The notes under the pieces were generated by a model. That model had not been told where the DNA came from and did not search any database. It worked only from the letters and a program-made list of their open reading frames with translations. DNA of 15,256 nt from Clostridia bacterium (GTDB lineage: Bacteria > Bacillota_A > Clostridia > Oscillospirales > UBA929). This document shows positions 6,812-12,210 of the stretch, one piece after another; within the stretch, counting starts at the first letter, position 1, and the number at the start of each line of letters is the position of its first letter. The stretch covers positions 1 to 15,256 of the forward strand of contig BNZR01000033.1 in the NCBI GenBank assembly GCA_026001245.1. Reading direction: 5' to 3'. Made by a program: the position numbers and the translations under genes.

Positions 6812-8462
6812 GGTGGCCGTCGTCGGGGCGGGACACGCGGGCTTCGAGGCGGCGTTGGCCGCCGCGAGATTGGGCTGTGAGGTACTGGTGTTCGCTTTGC
6901 ACATCGACAGCGTTGGCAACATGCCCTGCAACCCCGCCATAGGCGGCACGGCCAAGGGGCAGATTGTGCGCGAGATAGACGCGCTTGGGGGCGAGATGGG
7001 GCGCGCCGCCGACGCTTGCGGGGTGCAGTTCCGCATGTTAAACAGGGGAAAGGGCCCCGCCGTGCGCTCGCCGCGATCCCAAACCGACCGCCGAAAATAT
7101 TCCGACTATGTGCGCGATACATTAGAAGCGCACCCGAATATCACGCTTTTGCAGCGCGAGATTGCAAGTCTGCGCCCGCTGGTTGATACGCTGGGGGTAA
7201 CCTATGACGTTCAGGCGGTGGTGCTGGCAAGCGGGACGTATCTTAAAGGCCGCGTTATCACGGGGGAGCATATCCGCGACGGGGGGCCGGACGGACTGCA
7301 ACGCGCCGACGCGCTGTCGGATACGCTGGCGGACTTGGGGTTGCGCCTGCGCCGATTCAAGACAGGCACGCCGCCGCGGCTGTTGCGCCGCTCTGTGGAC
7401 GTGTCGGTTATGGAAGAACAGCCGGGGGAGGACGACGCGGTATATTTTTCGTTTGAAAACCCGAACCCGCCCGTGTCCGAGGAACTCTGCTGGCTTACAT
7501 GGACTAACGAGCGCACGCATGAGGTGTTAAAGGCGAATCTGCACCGCTCGCCCATGTACAACGGCGCGATTGTTGGCGTGGGGCCGCGATACTGCCCCTC
7601 GATTGAGGACAAGGTTGTGCGCTTTGCCGACAAGGCGCGGCACCCGCTGTTTATCGAGCCGATGGGGCGACAATCTTCAGAGATATATTTGCAGGGCTTT
7701 TCGTCCTCCATGCCCGTGGAGGTGCAGTTGGACGCTATCCGCACGGTAAACGGACTGGAAAACGCGGTTATATCACGCGCCGCGTACGCCATAGAGTACG
7801 ACTGCGCGGACCCGCTGTGCTTGGATTCGGCCTTGATGGTTCGCGATACGCCGGGGATATTCGCCGCCGGGCAGGTTTGCGGCTCCAGCGGCTACGAGGA
7901 GGCGGCCTGTCAGGGCTTGGTGGCGGGAATCAACGCCGCACGGTACGTTTTTGGCAAAGCACCGCTGATACTAAGCCGCGTAAGCTCCTACATCGGCACG
8001 TTGATTGACGATTTGACCACCAAGGGGACGGAGGAGCCGTACCGCATGATGACCTCGCGCAGTGAGTATCGTATGCTACTGCGGCACGACAACGCGGACA
8101 GACGGCTGACCGCAATCGGGCATGAGGTGGGCTTGATAAGCGATGAACGCTTTGAGGAATTTTTACGCTACGAGGCGGCCATAGCGGCGGGGGACGCTTC
8201 AAATCCCCGCGCCCGTTATCAGCTTGAGCTTGAGGCGATGTACGCGGGCTATATACGCCGGCAGGAACAGCTTTGGAAGCGGGTTGAAAAGGCCGAAAAC
8301 CGCAGAATCCCAATAGATTTTGATTATACTGCGGTCAAGGGGCTGTCCCACGAGGCCGCGCAGAAGCTTTCCGCCGTCAGGCCGCTGTCGCTGGGGCAGG
8401 CAGGGCGGATTTCGGGGGTATCCCCGTCGGATGTCACGGCGATTATGCTGAAATTGAGGTAA
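6801..8462 (+). CDS. mnmG: tRNA uridine-34 5-carboxymethylaminomethyl modification enzyme MnmG (GidA), compact form
   Basis: FAD-dependent partner of MnmE that installs the 5-(carboxymethyl)aminomethyl group on U34 of tRNAs reading NNA/NNG codons. The N-terminal Rossmann motif is V-V-G-A-G-H-A-G (7-14). Catalytic cysteine C43 sits in P-C-N-P-A-I-G-G and C230 in L-C-W-L-T-W-T-N. Strong family blocks include FKTGTPPR, NLHRSPMYNG, GPRYCPSIEDK, GYEEAACQGL and SRSEYRMLLRHDNAD. The ATG at 6801 places the dinucleotide motif at the terminus. The protein has 553 residues against about 620-630 in typical MnmG. Most of the loss lies between DER (448-450) and YAGYI (481-485), where only 30 residues stand in place of roughly 80-85. 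No frame disruption is visible, and mnmE is not in this window. Confidence 0.95.
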   Translation: MTAKVAVVGAGHAGFEAALAAARLGCEVLVFALHIDSVGNMPCNPAIGGTAKGQIVREIDALGGEMGRAADACGVQFRMLNRGKGPAVRSPRSQTDRRKYSDYVRDTLEAHPNITLLQREIASLRPLVDTLGVTYDVQAVVLASGTYLKGRVITGEHIRDGGPDGLQRADALSDTLADLGLRLRRFKTGTPPRLLRRSVDVSVMEEQPGEDDAVYFSFENPNPPVSEELCWLTWTNERTHEVLKANLHRSPMYNGAIVGVGPRYCPSIEDKVVRFADKARHPLFIEPMGRQSSEIYLQGFSSSMPVEVQLDAIRTVNGLENAVISRAAYAIEYDCADPLCLDSALMVRDTPGIFAAGQVCGSSGYEEAACQGLVAGINAARYVFGKAPLILSRVSSYIGTLIDDLTTKGTEEPYRMMTSRSEYRMLLRHDNADRRLTAIGHEVGLISDERFEEFLRYEAAIAAGDASNPRARYQLELEAMYAGYIRRQEQLWKRVEKAENRRIPIDFDYTAVKGLSHEAAQKLSAVRPLSLGQAGRISGVSPSDVTAIMLKLR

Positions 8463-8466
8463 AAAA

Positions 8467-9114
8467 ATGCGCGAAAAATTGGAACGATACATGGCTATGC
8501 TGACCGAACACAACCAAAACCACAATCTTACCGGCAACGACGACCCGGACGACGCGTGGGTGCGTCACTTTGAGGATTCCGCACAGCTGTTGCTGTTCGC
8601 CAGCTTCGCGGGGGCGCGGGTGCTGGATTTAGGCTCCGGCGCGGGCTTCCCCGGAATACCCCTGCGCATAGGCGAGCCGAACATGCGACTGACGCTACTG
8701 GACTCGACGGATAAAAAGGTGGAGTTTTTGCGGCTGGTGTGCGACGAGCTGGGGCTGAGCGATGTGCGGTGCGTGCATGGCCGCGCCGAGGAATTCGGGG
8801 TTAAATCCGGCTGGCGCGACGGGTTCGACTTTGTAACGGCACGTGGGGTGGCTAACCTGAACATCCTGTGCGAGCTGGCCTTGCCGCTGTTGCGTATCGG
8901 GGGCAAGCTTATCGCGATGAAGGAAAACGAGTGCGACCTTGAGGTGAAAAACGCCGCCCCGGCGGTCAAGGTACTGGGCGCGGAGCTGGACGAGGTGAAG
9001 CATTACACGCTGTCAACGGGGCTTAAACACGCCGCCGTTATCATACGCAAGACCGACCTTACACCGCAGGGCTACCCCAGACGCTGGGCGCGTATCAAAT
9101 CTAAACCGTTGTAG
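8467..9114 (+). CDS. rsmG: 16S rRNA (guanine-N7) methyltransferase RsmG (GidB)
   Basis: SAM-dependent methyltransferase acting on the 530-loop guanine of 16S rRNA (G527 in E. coli numbering). The 215 residues contain N-L-T-G (20-23), H-F-E-D-S (34-38), SAM motif I V-L-D-L-G-S-G-A-G-F-P-G-I-P-L (52-66), L-L-D-S (77-80) and the R-G-V-A-N-L segment. Length is normal. Ribosome binding bases GAGG (8456-8459) lie at the 3' end of mnmG, 4 nt separates the genes, and mnmG-rsmG is the classical order. Confidence 0.95.
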   Translation: MREKLERYMAMLTEHNQNHNLTGNDDPDDAWVRHFEDSAQLLLFASFAGARVLDLGSGAGFPGIPLRIGEPNMRLTLLDSTDKKVEFLRLVCDELGLSDVRCVHGRAEEFGVKSGWRDGFDFVTARGVANLNILCELALPLLRIGGKLIAMKENECDLEVKNAAPAVKVLGAELDEVKHYTLSTGLKHAAVIIRKTDLTPQGYPRRWARIKSKPL

Positions 9115-9124
9115 GAGGCGCTTT

Positions 9125-10141
9125 ATGAATATCGCGTTTGAAATCCAGACAGGGCAGGCGTTGGGGGTGACGCGCCACGTGCTGAACCAGCTTGTGGCGT
9201 TGCAGGACGGCGCGTGCGCGTTGCTGTTCTGCTATCTGTTGGCGCGCCCGGAGCCGCTGGACATGGGGCAGGCCGAGTTCACCTTGGGTATGCCGGAACC
9301 GGAGGTCAAACGCGCCTTTTTGAAGCTGCGGGACGCGGGCTTGGTGGGGGCCGCGCACGCCGGCTCAACGCCCGCGCCGCCGCCCGTGCATGTCGCATTA
9401 GAGGAGGAGCCGCGCCCCCGCGAACGCCCAACCTATGACAGCCGCCGCATATCCGGGGTGCTTAAAAACGACGGGTCGTTCCGCGCCGTGGCCACGGACG
9501 CGGAGAGCCGCCTGGGCAAGCCGCTGTCGCCGCGTGATTTGCAAATGCTGTATTCAATCTACGACTGGCGCGGGCTGTCGGCGGGGGTTATATCGCTGCT
9601 TACCACCTATTGCGTGGAGAAATACGGCCCGGCGCGTGTGCCGACGATGAATCAAATCGACCGCGAGGCCGCTATCTGGCAGGACGAGGGTATCGACACC
9701 GAGACCCGCGCCGAGGAATATCTGGCGGAGCTGGCCGAGCGCAAGACCTTGCGCGGTGAGATTATATCGCTGTTGCGGATATACGGGCGCACGCCGTCGG
9801 CCACAGAGGAACGCTATCTTAAGGACTGGGTGGGCAATTTTTATTCGATGGAGCTGATAGCGCTGGCCTACGACAAGACCGTGGTGCGCACGGGCGGCAT
9901 GAGCTGGAAGTACATGGACACAATTTTAAAAAGCTGGCGCGACAAAGGGTTGACCACGCCGCAAATGGTTGAGGAGGGGGACGTGAAGCCGACCGCCGCG
10001 AAGGCAAAGCCCTCTACCAGACCAAAAAACGCGAAAAGCTACGCCGTCCCCGCGGTAAGCGAGGGCGCGGGCGAACACGAGAAAGCCGCCGTTGAGGACA
10101 TGCTCAACTTTTTAAAGCGGGTTAAAGAGGAAAACGGATGA
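9125..10141 (+). CDS. DnaD-domain protein with two DnaD-type C-terminal repeats
   Basis: A 338-residue protein of the DnaD/DnaB-like primosome family of Firmicutes, which remodels DNA at initiation and restart and recruits helicase with its loader. Residues ~10-80 look like a winged-helix domain (LFCYLLARPEPLDMGQAE, then VKRAFLKLRDAGLVG). Residues ~115-200 and ~205-277 look like two DnaD_2 domains: L-S-P-R-D-L-Q-M-L-Y-S-I-Y-D-W with the I-D-R-E-A-A-I-W region, and G-R-T-P-S-A-T-E-E-R-Y-L-K-D-W followed by M-S-W-K-Y-M-D-T-I-L-K-S-W-R-D-K-G. That last segment carries the Y-x3-I-L-x2-W motif linked to ssDNA binding. The C-terminal ~60 residues are basic and low complexity. AGGAGG (9113-9118) lies 6 nt before the ATG. 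The stop overlaps the loader-like gene (ATGA). Confidence 0.87.
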   Translation: MNIAFEIQTGQALGVTRHVLNQLVALQDGACALLFCYLLARPEPLDMGQAEFTLGMPEPEVKRAFLKLRDAGLVGAAHAGSTPAPPPVHVALEEEPRPRERPTYDSRRISGVLKNDGSFRAVATDAESRLGKPLSPRDLQMLYSIYDWRGLSAGVISLLTTYCVEKYGPARVPTMNQIDREAAIWQDEGIDTETRAEEYLAELAERKTLRGEIISLLRIYGRTPSATEERYLKDWVGNFYSMELIALAYDKTVVRTGGMSWKYMDTILKSWRDKGLTTPQMVEEGDVKPTAAKAKPSTRPKNAKSYAVPAVSEGAGEHEKAAVEDMLNFLKRVKEENG

Positions 10142-11064
10142 GTATTTTAAGCTGTGCGCGAGCCGCGCTGATAGAGGAGCAGAACGCGTTTAGGTTAAAA
10201 CGCGGGCGGTTGTCCGAGCAGATACGCGAAGAGTTGCCAAATGCCGCGCAGATGGCCGAAGAAATAAGGGGCATATTGCTGGAAAGCCTGTCGCGCTCAC
10301 TGGGCGGCGAGGACGTAAAGGACGCGAAGTCTAAAAGCTTAAAGTTACAATCGGAGTTGGGGGACTTGCTGGAAGAACGGGGCTACGAGCGTTCCGCGCT
10401 GTTCGAGGCGCACATGTGCGAAGCCTGCGGCGACACAGGTTATGTGAAAAACCGCCCCTGCGTCTGCTTGTGCCGACACATCGCGGAGCAGGAGCGGGCG
10501 GCGTACCCGTCCCTTGTGGGGTCGTTTGACAGCTTTGACGCGTCGCTGTTTTCGGACGCGGCGATTCCGGGCTGGCGCAACACACAGCGCGGCAATATGG
10601 AGATAAACCGCCTGTACTGTCAGCATTGGAGCGATACCTTTCCCGACGTTCCCGACTTGTTTTTAAACGGCGGGACGGGGCAGGGCAAGACGTTTCTGTG
10701 CGCCTGTATCGCGGAGCGCGTGTCGCGCCGAGGGCTTGCGGCGCGTTACAGCTCGGCAATCGAGCTGTTCGGCGATATGAACAGCTATCGTGCCGCCCGC
10801 GAGGAGCTGATGGGCGCGGAGCTGTTGATTATAGACGACTTGGGGACGGAGATGGCGACGGCCTTTGTGCAGTCCGCGCTGTACGACGTACTTAACACAA
10901 GGCAGGTCTGCGGCAGAAGAACGATTGTAAACAGTAATCTGCTGGCCGACGAGCTAAAAGAGCGGTACATACCGCAGATACACTCGCGCCTGCTGGGGGG
11001 CTATCACTGCCTGTACTTCTACGGCGGGGACGTGCGGCGCAAGGTGCGGCACTTTTCGCTGTGA
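10138..11064 (+). CDS. DnaC/DnaI-like AAA+ helicase loader
   Basis: A 308-residue ATPase of the DnaC/DnaI/IstB group that loads replicative helicase. A helical N-terminal ~90 residues precedes a cysteine cluster C94-x2-C97...C108-x-C110-x-C112 in the DnaI-like C-x-x-C-x-D-T-G-Y context, probably a zinc-binding site. The AAA+ core has Walker A G178-G-T-G-Q-G-K-T185, Walker B L-L-I-I-D-D-L-G (229-236), an N-S-N sensor-1-like segment (265-267) and Y-I-P-Q-I-H-S-R-L-L-G with candidate arginine finger R284. Coupling to the DnaD-domain gene by ATGA supports a chromosomal primosome role rather than an IS21 IstB; no transposase is nearby. It is the last gene of the array. Confidence 0.88.
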   Translation: MSILSCARAALIEEQNAFRLKRGRLSEQIREELPNAAQMAEEIRGILLESLSRSLGGEDVKDAKSKSLKLQSELGDLLEERGYERSALFEAHMCEACGDTGYVKNRPCVCLCRHIAEQERAAYPSLVGSFDSFDASLFSDAAIPGWRNTQRGNMEINRLYCQHWSDTFPDVPDLFLNGGTGQGKTFLCACIAERVSRRGLAARYSSAIELFGDMNSYRAAREELMGAELLIIDDLGTEMATAFVQSALYDVLNTRQVCGRRTIVNSNLLADELKERYIPQIHSRLLGGYHCLYFYGGDVRRKVRHFSL

Positions 11065-11072
11065 AGAATGGT

Positions 11073-11120
11073 CAAAGCCCAAGGCGAGGATCCGCGCAGG
11101 CGGATTCGACTTGAGCTTTG
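11073..11120. repeat. 48-nt imperfect inverted repeat (hairpin) after the loader gene
   Basis: Arms 11073-11095 and 11100-11120 pair over 19 bp: CAAAGC/GCTTTG, CAAG/CTTG, CGA/TCG and ATCCGC/GCGGAT, with two mismatches, a GG bulge and a GCAG loop. It starts 9 nt after the dnaC-like stop. No U-tract follows, so it is not a standard intrinsic terminator; it may stabilise the mRNA 3' end or be a dispersed palindromic element. Confidence 0.55.
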
Positions 11121-11194
11121 TAAGTTATTTATCTGACATATACAGTGTACCACGCAGATATTACGAAAGTATTAAGCGGTTGTTACGAAACGGC

Positions 11195-11216
11195 TAAAAA
11201 AGCGTGAACTTTTTTA
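11195..11216 (-). terminator. A/T-rich hairpin, possible weak terminator for the minus-strand small ORF
   Basis: TAAAAAAG (11195-11202), loop CGTGAA, CTTTTTTA (11209-11216): an 8-bp perfect stem. On the minus strand it lies 6 nt after the stop of the small ORF. The stem is nearly all A/T, so termination would be weak; it could act in either direction. Confidence 0.3.
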
Positions 11217-11222
11217 ATCATG

Positions 11223-11330
11223 TCATTTCTTGTTGAAATTTACCCAGTCGGCAGCCTCTTTAACAGACTCGGCAGGAGACTGTTTGGAGTTTGGCTTTGC
11301 GTTGGGGTCTGGCTTCTTCTGTTTAGGCAT
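11223..11330 (-). CDS. Small 35-residue Lys/Pro/Asn-rich protein of unknown function
   Basis: On the minus strand an ATG (11330-11328) opens a 35-codon frame ending in TGA (11225-11223). AGGAGG (complement of 11336-11341) lies 5 nt upstream, one of the best ribosome binding sites in the window. The protein starts MPKQKKPDPNAKPNSKQ, a basic disordered head, and continues S-P-A-E-S-V-K-E-A-A-D-W-V-N-F-N-K-K, which could form a short amphipathic helix. No signal peptide or membrane segment is present. It is the only gene opposite to its neighbours. I do not recognise the family. The head resembles the hydrophilic composition of some small spore or cytosolic proteins, which is not evidence of function. 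Confidence 0.6.
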   Translation of the reverse strand: MPKQKKPDPNAKPNSKQSPAESVKEAADWVNFNKK

Positions 11331-11346
11331 GGTGTCCTCCTAATTG

Positions 11347-11463
11347 ATAATTGACAATGGACAATTGACAATGAAGGAATTATTTGAATCCCCCGCGGGG
11401 GATTCTAACGCGCCCGCAGGGCGCACCACAATTGTCAATTGTCAATTGTTCATTGTCAATTAT
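11347..11463. repeat. Nested inverted-repeat element built from TTGACAAT units (MITE-like)
   Basis: Arms 11347-11372 and 11438-11463 are 26-bp inverted repeats with one mismatch, each made of TTGACAAT/ACAATTGACAAT units. Between them lie a perfect 20-bp palindrome (11386-11405, a C5/G5 core flanked by GAATC/GATTC) and a GCGCCC-GCA-GGGCGC hairpin (11410-11424). A further TTTTGCCC-TTC-GGGCAAAA hairpin (11463-11481) abuts the right arm. No coding potential is credible here. The structure suggests a non-autonomous mobile or structural repeat. The left edge sits against the ribosome binding site of the small minus-strand ORF, and the right edge stops just before the tRNA promoter. Confidence 0.7.
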
Positions 11464-11489
11464 TTTGCCCTTCGGGCAAAAAATTATGC

Positions 11490-11518
11490 TTGACATTTCA
11501 GCCGGCCTGTGGTAAACT
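11490..11518 (+). promoter_or_regulatory. Sigma-A promoter of tRNA-Ser
   Basis: TTGACA (11490-11495), a 17-bp spacer and TAAACT (11513-11518). The predicted start is near 11525, about 5 nt before the mature tRNA 5' end. Confidence 0.8.
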
Positions 11519-11529
11519 ATCCTCGGTAT

Positions 11530-11621
11530 GGAGAAGTACTCAAGTGGCCGAAGAGGCTCCCCTGCTAAGGGAGTAGGCCGTCTAAAGCGGCGCGCGGGTT
11601 CAAATCCCGCCTTCTCCGCCA
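11530..11621 (+). tRNA. tRNA-Ser, anticodon GCU
   Basis: Acceptor stem GGAGAAG (11530-11536) pairs with CTTCTCC (11611-11617), followed by discriminator G and an encoded CCA (11619-11621). The anticodon stem CTCCC/GGGAG encloses the loop CTGCTAA with anticodon GCT (11564-11566), reading AGC and AGU. The T-arm contains GGTTCAAATCC. A long variable arm (about 11574-11590) marks it as a class II serine tRNA. It has its own promoter and terminator. Confidence 0.96.
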
Positions 11622-11629
11622 AAGAAATT

Positions 11630-11653
11630 GCCGTACTGCGGCTTTTTCTTTTT
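11630..11653 (+). terminator. Intrinsic terminator after tRNA-Ser
   Basis: GCCG (11630-11633), loop TACTG, CGGC (11639-11642), then TTTTTCTTTTT (11643-11653). The A-rich bases at 11621-11627 can pair with part of the T-run and lengthen the stem, which would also make it work in reverse. Its T-run ends only 14 nt before the hicA start. Confidence 0.8.
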
Positions 11654-11667
11654 AGGGGGATTTTTCA

Positions 11668-11853
11668 ATGACATACGGGGAACTAAAAAGGCTCTTGAAG
11701 AAAAACGGGTGCCGGTTTCATCACCAAGGGAACAGGCACGAGATGTGGGAAAACCTAAAAACAGGGAAGCAGTTCCCGGTGGGGCGGCATGACGCGCAGG
11801 AAGTGCGCGACGGCACGCTGAAGTCAATCAAAAAGGACGCAGGGCTTAAATGA
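11668..11853 (+). CDS. hicA: HicA-type mRNA interferase toxin
   Basis: A 61-residue protein with the HicA double-stranded RNA-binding-like fold pattern. The order is Y-G-E-L-K-R-L-L-K-K-N-G-C, G-N-R-H24-E-M-W with H24 the expected catalytic histidine, G-K-Q-F-P-V-G-R-H41, and the C-terminal G-T-L-K-S-I-K-K-D-A-G-L. Length and motifs are those of intact HicA, which cleaves mRNA in a ribosome-independent way unless bound by HicB. AGGGGGA (11654-11660) lies 7 nt upstream of the ATG. No promoter fits between the tRNA terminator and this start, so expression may depend on read-through from tRNA-Ser. The hicB ribosome binding site overlaps the hicA stop. Confidence 0.88.
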   Translation: MTYGELKRLLKKNGCRFHHQGNRHEMWENLKTGKQFPVGRHDAQEVRDGTLKSIKKDAGLK

Positions 11854-11867
11854 AAGGAGCGACTGAT

Positions 11868-12197
11868 ATGTCTAAGTACGTTTATCCGGCTATATTCACC
11901 GCCGAAAATGACGGCGGTTATTCGGTTTTGTTCCCCGACTTTGAAAGCTGTTATACCGGCGGCGACGATATGCCGGATGCCTTGGAAATGGCCGAGGACG
12001 TTTTGTGCTTGACTCTGTACGATATGGAAAAGGCCGGCAAAGCAGTCCCTGTCCCCTCCGGCAGCAAGAGTATTGTGACGGACAACGCCAGCGTTGTTTC
12101 GCTCGTTGGGTGCGATACGGAATTTTACCGCCGATTTTACGAAAACAAGCCCATCAAAAAAACTTTGACCATATACTCAAGAATGGTGAGAAATTAA
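11868..12197 (+). CDS. hicB: HicB-type antitoxin, C-terminally truncated
   Basis: The N-terminal HicB domain is intact: YVYPAIFTAENDGGYSVLFPDFESCYTGGDD, then A-L-E-M-A-E-D-V-L. This is the RNase H-like partial fold that caps HicA. The ATG at 11868 is preferred because AAAGGAG (11853-11859) lies 8 nt upstream; an ATG at 11850 would place that site inside the gene. The 109-residue product ends KKTLTIYSRMVRN. In full-length HicB the same K-K-T-L-T-I leads into a P-x-W-L-N... F-S-Q-V-L-Q-E-A-L helical DNA-binding domain of about 25-35 residues, which is missing here. Neither other frame restores it before typA begins 13 nt later. It may still neutralise HicA but probably cannot autorepress. Confidence 0.82.
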   Translation: MSKYVYPAIFTAENDGGYSVLFPDFESCYTGGDDMPDALEMAEDVLCLTLYDMEKAGKAVPVPSGSKSIVTDNASVVSLVGCDTEFYRRFYENKPIKKTLTIYSRMVRN

Positions 12198-12210
12198 GGG
12201 AGATTACAAC

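Noticed and set aside
10138..11064. IstB transposition helper of an IS21 element
   Set aside because: No IstA transposase or terminal repeats nearby, and the DnaI-like cysteine cluster and coupling to a DnaD-domain gene favour a helicase loader.
11161..11190. Direct repeat TTACGAAA at 11161-11168 and 11183-11190
   Set aside because: Only 8 bp and two copies; likely chance, with no associated structure.
11341..11463. CRISPR-like array from the repeated TTGACAAT units
   Set aside because: Units are short, contiguous and arranged as inverted arms rather than direct repeats with unique spacers; no cas genes.
11380..11622. 80-codon minus-strand open frame
   Set aside because: It runs across the tRNA-Ser gene and the inverted-repeat element, so its translation is an artefact of the tRNA complement.
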